Part shown: positions 21,640-32,239 of the stretch, piece after piece
How positions within the stretch are numbered: the stretch's first letter is position 1
How the letters are laid out: the number at the start of each line of letters is the position of its first letter
Assembly (NCBI GenBank): GCA_963932465.1
Contig: OZ010786.1
Location: 596,119,038 to 596,183,037 of the forward strand
DNA: 64,000 bases
Direction: 5' to 3'
From: Maratus speciosus
Taxonomy: Eukaryota > Arthropoda > Arachnida > Araneae > Salticidae
The notes under the pieces: generated by a model
Seen by the model: only the letters and a program-made list of their open reading frames with translations
What the model was told of the DNA's origin: nothing
Database searches by the model: none
Position numbers and translations under genes: made by a program

Positions 21640-22284
21640 TGTATATACATTAGGGTGGTCACAAGAAATCAATTTTCGAATTTTTTCGGGAAGTTGCCAA
21701 TTGACTAGAAAATGAGATTGGCTAAGTTTCAGCTCATTTGGATAATATTAACCCGTGCCTCATTGAGGTTTAAGTTTGAAAAAAACGTGATTTTTCACAA
21801 AAAAATGCTGTTTTTCCTTCATGAAATGAATACAATTGAATCTAGAAACATAATGCAGGTCTCATTTTATAAAAAAAAGTTTTGCTTTGAAGAACCACAC
21901 ACCATTTTTTCTAAAAATGTATAGATTTAAAAATATGCGCAATTTTCAGGACCAGACTTCACCTGAATCTTAAAAATTGACTTTTTATGAAAAAGCGAAA
22001 AAAAATTTGTAACATTCCATTTCGTCTGCTTTCCACCTTTTGTTTTTCTTTTTTTCATTTTGTGACGTCCAATAGAGTGTTTGATTAAAAAAGCAATTCC
22101 AAAGAAAAGGAAAAAACTCGAATTTTAAACTGAAAGAATTTTTAAAAAAGGGAAGGCAAAGGGAGTATAGAAATGAGAGCAAATAATGTTCAATTGCATT
22201 TTATTATTAAAGTTGTGTTACAAGAAAGGAGGCATAATAAAGAAAATAAATTATTTTACCTTACAACAAACCTTACCTTACAAA
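21640..22284. other. Unassigned; possible TAGGGTGGTC-ended repeat
   Basis: Starts at about 21650 with TAGGGTGGTCACAAGAAATC, a terminal-looking sequence, but I could not find the opposite end. Short open frames here show no motif. Confidence 0.35.
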
Positions 22285-22445
22285 AATTCTGTTCGTAAAA
22301 GGATGAAATGATTGTCTAACCAGGAATTTACAAACGATTTTTTTAGAAATTAAAAACACATTACTTTAACCTTTCATTGTAAAAGCAAAATTTTATTCAA
22401 ATATTCTTCGTGCCGTTTGTAAGCTTGGAATTAAAATTAGGTGGT
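22285..22445. mobile_element. TTAA-class MITE, family B, partial
   Basis: Contains the family B interior (TTCTG.TCGTAAAAGGATGAAAT, AAATATTCTTCGTGCCG, GGAATTAAAATTAGGTGG) and the subterminal hairpin GTCCC-GGCGT-GGGAC, but both CCCTT/TTAA ends are missing. The right side passes directly into the minus-strand relic gene. Confidence 0.75.
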
Positions 22446-22479
22446 CCCGGCGTGGGACACTGCGCCGGAAAAGATTTAA

Positions 22480-23540
22480 GTGGTAATGGTTTAGATAAGG
22501 TGGCTTATGTTGACTTTTTTTTTACCAAAGTATTATCTAAAAATGAAAATGCAACTTTATCCGAGTTAAGATACCAAAGGCGGTTTGTTATTTTAGCAAG
22601 TGCTTTGTCTGTAACCTATTTATAAAATTTTCTGTAGTGAACAAGTGATTTTATTATTTGCAGGTCTTGAATTGAGGGCTAAAGTGGCAGTGGAAGTATA
22701 GAAGCACGCTTTTACATAAATATTGATTAAAAATAAGAAAAGATCTCTGATACCTTCTTTTTCTAAATGTGTTATTGAAAGATGATTCCTGAAACAATAT
22801 ATTTTGAGAGAATGAATGGCCTGTGCCACCATCCATCTGCAATCATTAAAAGCACCAGGTGCTCTGAAAAAAAGTCTTTTGCAGGAAGGAGTTCCATAAA
22901 AATTAAACAAAGTTGGATAAACTCTTTATAATCATCCCTGAGTTGTTAATTTATAAAAGTTCCTGTAAGAAAATTTGAAATTTCTTCTGAATTAACTATT
23001 TATACCTAGTATTTCATCTTCAATAGCATTTGTAGACTTACTCTGGTTTAATTTAGACCACCCAATCACAATTGGTTTTTTTTAAATATCTGTCTGAGGG
23101 GCAGGGATTATGCCCATTTTACAATCAAGAACAGCTTTTAGGAAAATTTCTAAATTATGGTGGCGGCATGGTAAATACAGAAGACTTTTCCTTTAACAAT
23201 TGCTATAGAAAAATGCAGGTTCCTCTGAGGCGACCTGTGTTTACTGCAGTTGTATCAAAAAATATTGCATGGATTTTACCAACTTCCTCCCACTCTTCAA
23301 CTGCTGAAAATACAGCTTTCGCCTGAATTATTCCGATACTATTTTCAAGTTGAGGAACTCGTAGTAACTGTTCTTCATCCCACAACTAATTAAAACTTTT
23401 ATACACTCTACAATTTCTTTATTCAAAAAATGGTGAAGCGGCTTTCCACCCCAGTGAACAACAGTACTCTCTAAACGGGAATTTTAAAATCTGTTTTTGA
23501 TGAGCTCAGTTTTTTGTTTACGAAACAGTTATTTGCAGAG
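22480..23540 (-). pseudogene. Decayed transposon-type gene, family not named
   Basis: Reading leftwards on the minus strand, successive frames give an ordered set of motifs that I associate with a widespread transposon-linked protein of uncertain class. These are VVHWGGKPL (about 23440), EQLLRVPQLENS and QAKAVFSAVEEW, FFDTTAVNTGRLRG (about 23256), CRHHNLEIFLKAVLD (about 23165), RAPGAFNDCRWM then LKIYCF and YVKACF (22865-22700), and LWYLNSDKVAFSFLDN (about 22590-22545). At least four frameshifts and several stops separate them, so it is dead. The Asp in DTTA and the CRHH block look like conserved active-site neighbourhoods, but I cannot say which superfamily it belongs to. Open frames on the plus strand here are shadows. 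Confidence 0.65.
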
Positions 23541-23559
23541 TCGATGTCTGTGGTTAGCT

Positions 23560-25086
23560 AGTGGATGTATTCTAAGTCTAGCAGCTTCTCTAGCGTTCAG
23601 CTCATTTTGCGAATATTATAAAATAAAATACATAAAACTTGATAATTACTTGGCTGCTTACTGTCAATGATTTGATGAGACATGTGGCCAATTTAAAAAA
23701 TCTTACATTTCTGCCACCATATCAAGAGGGGGAATGGGTTTTACGGAATATTTCGTCAATTCTAAAAATAGATAACCATAACAGCCTTGTAATAAAATGA
23801 GAAATTCAGAGGTTCAACTGCAATACAAATCGAGAAGCTCTTTCTTACTAGACACAGAACTAGATAACTAATAATTAATTATAATTCGTGAAATATTTTT
23901 AAATTTACAAAAATTGTTCACTTATTTTTGCCTATTAATAAAAATAATACAAAAAAATTATCAAAAGTAATAAAATTTTTAATTTGTCATTTTTTACCTA
24001 CGTTTCAAAAATGCAGAGTTTGAGGGTATGGTTCACTAGCTGTCCTGAAAAATACTAAATGTTCATTAAATATAAGTTTTCATGAGAGTTCAAGGCAACA
24101 ATAGTTTCTATGAAATAAAACAAGAATCAGGTTTCTAAGACAAATATTTTTCACGTAAAGAAAGAAAAACGACAATTTTTTGCCAAAAATTGCAAATTTT
24201 CAAGAATTCAACCTAAAAATTTGTATTTTGTTTCATTTTAACTCAAAACTTGAAGTCACCATTGTCAGCAACATCTTTTATGTGAATAGACGCACTCTTT
24301 ACTTGAGATTCTAATCTCAATTCCGGACTGTAAAAATTTCCGTAATTTATGTTTTTTACACGAATTTGTGTTAAAATGTTTAGTTTTATCTAAGAAAATG
24401 ATCGTTTTCTTTTAAATATGACAATTTTCACTTAAATAAGCATTTCGCTGAGTGTCTGGAACTTAGTATCAGTACACATGCTGAAGGGAAAACAATATGG
24501 AAAATTTATGAGGAAAAATGCGTGTTTTCAAAAGCAGTATGTCATTTTCCGTTATGATTCCCCTAATATAATATTATGCTCCTAATGGGAGTTTTCGCCA
24601 TTAAACCCTATACAACAATTTTTATAAACAATTTTGAATTTTTGTCAGAAAATGGCATGAATGAAGATAAAAATATCTCACTTTTTTTCTCTCTTGTCTG
24701 CAATAATGAAAGCTATTTAATTTTTATCATTTTGGAGAAATTTCATAAAATGCTTTTAAAATTAAAATATAAAAGTAGGGATATTAAAAAAAAAAAAAAA
24801 AAAAAAAAAAGATAGTGCGATTACATCTACAAATGAACAGCTCTGAGTTGAAAAAAAAATATTAGTAAAATTGGTTCAGCAGAAAGATCAGGGAAGATGA
24901 CTAAAAAACACACTTGCGTTTTAAATATATTGATTATATAAAATTGTGAAAAATTAACTTAAGCAAATTATGTTATTTTGATAAAAAATCTGTATAATAA
25001 TAGCCTAAGTCATGTGACTGCCATCAATAGCTCCGGGTTGACCGCTTCACTTTTTATATGCCATACAGCCAATTTGGTAATTTAAT
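23560..25086. other. No recognisable gene; AT-rich with one poly(A) run
   Basis: Holds a 25-bp A run (24786-24810). Open frames are short and AT-driven. The segment 24000-24560 may be an old repeat, but no ends or second copy were seen. Confidence 0.45.
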
Positions 25087-25257
25087 GTTAGCCGCGCGCA
25101 GGTGATAAATCGCCAAATATTGTTCCATCGCCATCATATCATCAGTATTTTAATAGTCCAACTCATGCGACTGTCTTAAACAATTTTTCGCGAGGTAAAT
25201 TCCAACAAAACTTTGATGTTGAAATTAAATATATCATAGTTTATGGTATTATTTATT

Positions 25258-25299
<42 letters not shown>

Positions 25300-25466
25300 A
25301 ATAAGAGAAAATTGAGAATCATAAATTTTAAGTATTTCCGTTTAAATTAAAGTTATGTATTTTAAATAAAATGAGTGAAAGTATTATATTTTAAATGAAA
25401 TTAATGAAATAAGAAAAAATACGACGGGTACAATGTTTGGCGATTTATCACCTGCACTCGGCTAAC
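25087..25466. mobile_element. TIR element, family R (about 380 bp)
   Basis: Inverted ends GTTAGCCGCGCGCAGGTGAT then AAATCGCCAAATATTGT, and the complement ACAATGTTTGGCGATTTATC ending in CTCGGCTAAC. The interior is AT-rich and holds a 36-bp T run (25260-25295) and TTTTAAAT-type repeats. Left-end fragments occur at 37380-37560 and 39923-40090. Class unknown. Confidence 0.8.
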
Positions 25467-25585
25467 ATAAAAATACCGAGTTCATGATTTCTGTATCAGA
25501 ATGTTCTGATTTGGCGAAGGATTGAGCAAGTAAATTAAATTATGAATAAAAGTAACACGATGAAATTCTTAGCATATATTTAAAG

Positions 25586-25604
25586 GCGACCAAACTGGTC
25601 GCCA
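25586..25604. repeat. Short perfect hairpin
   Basis: GGCGACC-AAACT-GGTCGCC, followed by AAGGGCGGC. It is isolated, with no T-tract or gene nearby that would make it a terminator. Confidence 0.6.
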
Positions 25605-25619
25605 AGGGCGGCTAGTTAT

Positions 25620-27379
25620 AGTAGAATATCCTAAAGAATAGCATTAAATTTTATTATTCGAGCAAATTTTGAACAATAACTTCAGGAACATGATATTATT
25701 TTAAACCTCGAGTCATTTCTTTGCTCGTCTAACTCGGCGAATCAAATCCATCCAGGCGAGAATCATCAATTTCTGCAATATAAATCGATATCATTTGCAC
25801 ATCACCTCTCTTTTATAAAGACACTCTAAATTTTTGTAAATCATTGCGTTTTATCAGTGTGTGATTTCGATTACATTATTTTCAAAAGTGAAGCATTTTC
25901 ACTTGTGAAGAATTTGAAAGCAGCTGGGCTGTGAAAATGACGCACTTCTACAAAACATAATTCAGTTTTAAGAATGAAAATACGCGCTGTTTTTATAAAA
26001 GGGCGTCATTTGCATCCACTAAAGCAATATTTTTACAATCCAATCTTAAACTTCGTCTATAGAAAAGTATGCATATGCCATCATTATCGCGGAAAAACAG
26101 ACAATATTCTTGACATAGCCCGTATTTTAATTTCAACTTTTTTTTCAGGTTTTATGAGAAAATGGCAACAAAAAGATACAGTAATCTCCAATTTTCGACT
26201 TTCGACTATTTTCCGTTTACTTTCAATGACTTTCAATAGAAATGGGGTACTTTTGTTGCCACAGTTGGAAAAATGGTATTAAAAACTACAAAAAAATTAA
26301 TATCTCAAAAATAAATTGAGATACAGCTTTCAAATAAATTGCATTTAAAAGAGCATTTTTTTCCTTATACTACAGTAAGTTTTAAAATGTGCGATGTTTA
26401 GAAGTTTAAAAATTTCCAAAAGAGTAAATTGCAAAACCAAAATTTTATTTCAAATTTCAAAGTGTTGCCATTCGCAAAATGACGTATGCGTTACGCACAG
26501 ATATGTTTGTCCTTTATAATATAGATACCATTTGACCCGATGGAGTTATGAATAAGTAGGAGGAGACATATAGTGCGCTGTCTACCAGTTACGAGTGAAG
26601 TAACTGAGGAGGTTATCACAAGATGGCGGCTGATTTTTTACACCGGATCGACAGTTTCTTTTTACCACCGGGGCAAACTTCCCACCACTACATTTGAATA
26701 GAAAATTTCGTCTTATTCAAGTTTCTTAATCATGGAAATACATTCTTAAAAATATGATAAAAATTTCTTTTTGTTCTTACTGGTGCCAATCTGTCCAGGT
26801 ATTCCAATCTTTTTCACTGACACTGAGAGGTAGTTGTCTAAGTTGCCACAATATGGCGGAAACGCTGGACCTGACTACCGACAAAGTAAACTTCCACTAG
26901 TAAAAATGAATATCAGTTTCTGTCATTATTTGTGACTGAAATTTGGCATTAATAAGGTGTTTACATAAGGAAAACTTTTTCTATTTAAATTTACTGGTGG
27001 AAGTTTTGATCGCTCGTAATCAACCCATGCGGAAGCGGTTACAGTTTAAGCTTCACAATTTTAACGATATGTCAGTTCGTTTTTATTAATAGTTCTATGT
27101 TTGACCTGGTGTTTTGCAGTTTTCCTGCCAGACCAAAAACAACCAATAATTCAAATATTTTCCCAGACATTAAAAATAGATGACAAAAGGAAGATTTGTA
27201 TATTTAACCACTTCCCGGCAGCTGGTATAAGGAAACAGTGCGTTTACCCTCGACTTATCTTGGGGCAAACGTTGATGTTACTAAAATGCAGTGTATGTTA
27301 AATAAAAATTCTCGGAACCAATAAGTCATTATGCAAAGTATTACATATTGTTTTCAGAACGTTTCTATCAATTTAATTA
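25620..27379. other. No supported gene; weak repeat similarity
   Basis: 25985-26090 resembles 15015-15110 (GACGTCATT.GCATCC, CAAT/CTACTCTTAAAC, AAAGTATGCAT/AAAGCACGCAT), so part is a dispersed repeat. The 102-codon frame at 25974-26282 lies over it and has no motif. 26680-27012 shows a weak inverted pair (CTTCCCACCACTACATTTGA against AAATTTACTGGTGGAAG) that may be an eroded foldback. Confidence 0.45.
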
Positions 27380-27598
27380 ACTTTTTAAACACTTTCCAGT
27401 TTATTTGAAAATTCCTTATGATTTCAGTTTGTCTGTCCGTCTGCCGGTGCTCTTGATCTCGAAAATATACTCAGACTGACCTATAATTTTTTGTATGTTA
27501 TTAACGTTTACAATAGCCCGATCACTTTTGAAAATGAAGTGTTTAGCATTTATGGTTTATTTACAAGGGCAGTCACAAATATTCCATTAGATTACGGC
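27380..27598. repeat. Dispersed repeat, copy 2 (reverse)
   Basis: Reverse complement of 8112-8525 without the TTAA insertion found there. Includes GTCTGTCCGTCTGCCGGTGC, the complement of the GACGGA motif in copy 1. Confidence 0.65.
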
Positions 27599-27761
27599 CA
27601 ATAAAAAAAATTGTTTCAAAAGACTTTTCATGATGTTACACCATTTAAAACCTAATGAAAATGATGAAGTGCACTATGCTTACTGCAGAATATCACGAGC
27701 AAAGCATTTATTATTCTTTACAGGATCACAGAAAATATTTATCCTACATAATGATCTATAA

Positions 27762-28793
27762 CACGCGTTCTCAAACTATGGTACGCGTTCCAGTACTGGC
27801 ACGTGAAGCTCTGGTTACTGGTACGCAAAACTTTGATACTGGTATTGAAATGAAGTAAAAAATACAGTATGTGAAATCAAAACACAGCTCAATACCCCCT
27901 CATCTTTTTTCTTTGTCAGTTAACCGGCCCCGTGGTCCCTTCACTTTGTATTACTGCTTTGACAGCGTTTTGCTTTCTCTTATTTTAATGTAATTTCGAT
28001 TAGAATTTTAGATAAATGGAATTAATTAGATGTTTAGTTGATCTTTCATCCCACCTGAAAAAAAGAAAAAGTTTTCTTCTATTACTGTAATGTATGTGTG
28101 TATAATACTTATTGCTTCTATCTAGTGTTAATAAGTTGTTTATTTTCAGAAGATTATGTTAATTTCTTATGTAGGTTATTCATTTATTAAATTTTCTTAA
28201 GTGTATTTTACTCTTGATATAAACATAGCGTTCATATAAAAAAAAATGGACCAACAAGGCGACTTTAAATGTGCATATTTTTTAAAGTTTAACAAAGCTA
28301 TGTAATATTTATGTTCTCTATTTCAATATATCTGTTAATAGATTTAAATAATATTTGCCATCCAAAAATGATACACTTTATAATGATAAATACACCCGTC
28401 TCATTAGCGATACATGGGGATTAACAGAGTCACTCCACTGGATATGTATCAATTTACGCAAATAAGTGATTCAGCATTGTAGCTTTTTTTTTGTACTAAA
28501 ATAAAGTATTTTGATAATGAACTTATTATTAAAATGTAATGATGGTGGTACCTTTTATTTGAATGTTAAAATAATGCAGTCAGACTAACTACAATTTAAT
28601 AATCTAATTGTACAATTAAATACAGTAAAATCTGATCAGACATAAGCATAAAAGACTGGGAAAATATTTTGTTTTAGACATATTCCGTTTATACCGGATT
28701 TTCTGTATTAACATTGAATTTGCCACCTGGTGGTACGCGCAAGTGTGAACTTCTATTTAGTGGTTCATCGGTCTAAAAGAATGGGAACCCCTG
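27762..28793. mobile_element. hAT element, non-autonomous, about 1 kb
   Basis: Ends CACGCGTTCTCAAACTATGG and, in reverse complement, CAGGGGTTCCCATTCTTTTA. The 8-bp flanks ATCTATAA (27754-27761) and ATCTATGA (28794-28801) match at seven positions. The C-A-rich terminus with GTTC.CA and an 8-bp duplication is typical of hAT elements. Subterminal GTGGTACGCGCAAGT at the right echoes GGTACGCGTTCC at the left. No transposase frame survives between the ends. Confidence 0.8.
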
Positions 28794-28826
28794 ATCTATG
28801 AGGCAAAAGTTTGAAGTGTGTTTTAA

Positions 28827-29035
28827 CCCCTTACTTCTCGCTCCCGTGATATTCACGGGCTGTGTCGTTTATCCAGATTGTTTGATTCACACCAGTCTTA
28901 TAAAATAGTTTAATTGGCTTTATTATGGTATCATTTTACCTGTCATTAAATAAGGTGAATATCTCTATTTCAAAAAAGTGGTGCCAATAAGTAATTTGAA
29001 TTTTTAAACCGTAATTTAATGCGACCGTTAAGAGA
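28827..29035. mobile_element. TTAA-class MITE, family D, uninterrupted copy
   Basis: 209 bp with TTAA at 28823-28826 and 29036-29039. Left end CCCCTTACTTCTCGCT, then a perfect hairpin CCCGTGA-TAT-TCACGGG (28843-28859). Right end GCGACCGTTAAGAGA. Middle reads TTTTACCTGTCATTAAATAA, which is the unoccupied version of the site hit in the copy at 46751-47520. Confidence 0.9.
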
Positions 29036-29039
29036 TTAA

Positions 29040-30365
29040 TGATGTTAAAGAATTTGAAACATAATGAAATGTAAATCCATTGCTGAGGCGCAGTATAAGG
29101 ACTCACTGATAAGTATGGTGTGCATTGAATTTACCCTTTTAAAGTTTGGTTTGCATTTTCAAACTTTAGTAAGCTTTTACATAGGAAACGTGGTGTGTAA
29201 AAATTCCATTTATCATATACAGGGCTACATAAAGAAATTCGTAAGTATTACTGACTATAAAACTGAATTACTTAAAGGTAGATTTAACTGCGTGTTTTCT
29301 TCCTGAACGATATTTATTATTAGCAGATGTTTGTGAAATGCAAATAAAATCATATACATATACAGTGCTACGCAAGGAACAAAATGCATTTTCCTTTATG
29401 AGTGGTAATTAATAAAAGTACGTTTTAAGTTGTGTTATGCCTTTTTTTATCGGAATTAAATTTATCTTAATATGTAGCGTATACAAAAGCATTTAGAAAA
29501 TATACAGTGTTGGACAAGAGAATTCAAATGCATTTCAATGTGCTGTCAAGATTTTTGTAACTGAACTAAATTTTAGCATGCAATGTAGTAGAAATGCAAG
29601 TCTATAGATTAGGGTAACTCCGGGAGAGTCGCCGAATAAGGGGTAGATGCCGCACGCATTGTAATTCTTGTAATTATCGATAGATGGTCGTCAAACGCGC
29701 AGTATAGGGGCTCAATGAGATTATTTTAACCAGTGTATAGCGTGAAACCCATTTCGATGTTTACTTGTAGAAGTACAATTCTTATTTTGACGTAAGTGCA
29801 TGATTTCACTGTCCAAACTTTCAAACACGTTATGTTTAAATACTTTTCATACACTAATTACAAAATGCATGCATGATTTCGAAGTCAAAACTAAGTGTAG
29901 CGTTTGTATAGAGAACTGTGGGTATGGTTACGCCATTCCCCTTAGCGATGGCAGATAACTGTGATGGCCGACGTCTATACCATGCAAACTGGAATACATG
30001 CCGCACTGCAATTCCGGTATACATGCCGCAGATTCTTTTGTACGGGATGATTAAATGTTATTAACTTTTTCTTTTATTTTTGCACAGACTAGCCATATTA
30101 GGCATGTTATCAAGTTTACTAAAACTAAAGGGGAAAAAGGGAAAATAAAAAGTAAGAAAGGTAAGAAAGATGCAAGTCAAGATAATAATAATGAAAAACT
30201 GGAATACTCGTAACGCAGACGTTCTTTGCAAGGAATGTTTAGAAAACTACTCCAAAAAGGAGGAAGTGTAATTGGCTTCGTTGCATCATGTGCCAAATGT
30301 AGTTACATACAGACTGTACTTTTTCGACACTTTTTCTGTAGATTGTAGTCGAAGAAATAGGTCTC
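29040..30365. other. Mostly unassigned; possible zinc-finger transposase tail
   Basis: Around 30100-30330 a frame reads KGKIKSKKGKKDASQDNN then CKECLENYSKKEE and, one frame over, VASCAKCSY. The spaced CxxC pairs resemble the C-terminal zinc-binding tail of some pogo-type transposases. GATGCCGCA and CATGCCGCA repeat at about 29648, 29998 and 30022. Evidence is thin and no end repeats were found. Confidence 0.3.
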
Positions 30366-30369
30366 TTAA

Positions 30370-30568
30370 CCCATTAGGGACCATTGGTGCATATAAGCAC
30401 GTATATAAAGAGCATACAAAATTTGTTTCTGGCACCACTAAAAAGAAAAGTAATATTTGGTTTCTTTAATTAGAACATTTTCATGATTATTTAAGTAAAG
30501 GTAACTTATTTTTAAAATGTCGTGCCAAACGAATAAAATTTGTGTAAAAGCCACCGGTCCCGCAAGGG
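30370..30568. mobile_element. TTAA-class MITE
   Basis: 199 bp with TTAA at 30366-30369 and 30569-30572; ends CCCATTAGGGACC and GGTCCCGCAAGGG. A short hairpin GTGC-ATATAA-GCAC (30387-30400) lies 17 bp inside the left end. GGCACCAC and GTCGTGCC form the usual inner inverted pair. Confidence 0.8.
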
Positions 30569-30572
30569 TTAA

Positions 30573-31577
30573 CAAATAAATTATGTAAACACAATTTTAC
30601 TTTTTCTGTTTTACCTCTCTAATTAATACATTGATGTTAAGTTGTTGCTGAAATAACAATTAAAATGTAATGTAAAAAATAGGTCGATAATTTTAATAGT
30701 GAAAGTAGGCAAACAATTACTAATTTGAATCTACTATTACGTTTCATTGTACTCAATTAATTTCATTTTGTTATTACATCGTTAATTATAGTCCACATAT
30801 GAGTATTTTTATTTAATATTTTTATTGATAATTTCACTTTGTTCTTATTACAAGAGCAGCATAACTACCGCACAAGGGCGGCGTTTCAGCCTGAATGTAC
30901 GGGTGACGCGCCGCAGTGTAATGTTTTACATTTTTTTTTTAATATTAATTATTTGTTTTCAATTTTTTTTTTTTGTCGCAGTACACGCGTTGTATATTTC
31001 ACATTAAGTAGCACAGTATGATTTTTTTATTATATGCCCACCATGGGACTTTATAGACAAATTCAAAAAAATGTGCGGCTTAAATCCCGGAAATAGTTTA
31101 TATATACTGCATAAAATAGTTCAATAGTTCTACTATTTTTTTTTTACAACTAAAGATAACTGATAAATCTGGATTTTTAAATGTGTTACATGTTTTCTAA
31201 ATTCGTTACTTACATATCTTATTTCACTTTATTTGACGGTAAAGTTTAATGGTGAAAAAATATACCGGAAAATCATTCGACGAAATATTTCTCGATTTAT
31301 TCACAATACGCTCATGAGATGTTTAACACTTTTATTGAAACTAAACGAATTTTTGACATAAAAATAGTTCTAAAACAGTGTTAATAATTGAGTGGAATTT
31401 TGAATTTAAAATATGGCATTACTTTCGATGAGTAATTTTTCGTAATATCTAATCGGCAAGTCAGTTAATTTCTGTATCAGAAGAAAAATCCTCTAATTTT
31501 ACGACACAGTCTTAAAACTATATTTGCATCTTTCTTTATTTTTTTCATTTTTTGTAACTGTTGTAATATGGGTCTAA

Positions 31578-31609
<32 letters not shown>

Positions 31610-31648
31610 CTAAAGTCTTTTTTGAAAAATGAAATAACGTTTTAGCTT
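30573..31648. other. AT-rich, no recognisable gene
   Basis: Contains T runs (30929-30939, 31578-31604). Two overlapping 60-codon frames near 30825-31021 are low-complexity. Confidence 0.5.
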
Positions 31649-31722
31649 TTAATACACAGACTGCCACGATGTAAACATATTGTTATGGCTGAGCCAACGC
31701 TAAGCGTCAATGCATATATAAA

Positions 31723-31876
31723 GCATAGCTGCCAACTCTTACGCTTTTTTGTACCACAAAAATTTAATAGTGAATTTTACCTTTCCAGATTGGCATTATC
31801 TGCCGATTAAATAAGGCAAAATTTTATATTACACATTTTTGCGGTACAAAAAAGCGTAAGACATCAGCAGATACGA
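31723..31876. mobile_element. Palindromic MITE, family S relative
   Basis: Inverted repeat CTTACGCTTTTTTGTACCAC (31738) and its complement ending at 31860; the outer end GCATAGCTGCCAA matches family S (3908-4080, 45551-45914). Confidence 0.65.
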
Positions 31877-31950
31877 TTAGGCTACTATCAGACGAACGTC
31901 TTTTTGCACGGTTTTTTCCCTACATCATCAGTACATACATACCATCCCCG

Positions 31951-32140
31951 CACTGTTACCAGTGGGCTATTTTTTTAAAATTCAGTTTTCTTGAGTTGCA
32001 CCACTTTCATAAGTGGTAATATCCCCCGTGTTTTTGCTATAAATAATATGTCATTAAATAAGGCGAATTTTACTATTTCAAAAAAGTGAAGTCAATCATG
32101 AAATCTGAATTTTAAAAAAAGTAGCCCACTGGTAACACTG
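31951..32140. mobile_element. hAT-like palindromic MITE
   Basis: 190 bp with ends CACTGTTACCAGTGGGCTAT and AGTAGCCCACTGGTAACACTG (complementary). The interior is similar to 53091-53279 (GCACCACTTT, TCATTAAATAAGGCGAATTT). No convincing 8-bp duplication is left. Confidence 0.75.
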
Positions 32141-32239
32141 CCACTCGTGGTGAGAAAGTATGGTGCCAATGGTGAGAAAGTAATAAATTAAAGCCAGGAA
32201 TATTAAAGCTACGAGTATACTCGTAGCGTGGCAGTCAAC

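Noticed and set aside
22410..22625. Plus-strand frame of 71 codons
   Set aside because: Overlaps the hairpin of a family B MITE and then the minus-strand transposon relic; it is a shadow frame.
25586..25604. Rho-independent terminator-like hairpin
   Set aside because: No T-tract follows and the context is a eukaryotic genome.
26680..27012. Weak inverted pair suggesting another foldback
   Set aside because: Arms match only over short blocks and no ends or duplication could be fixed.
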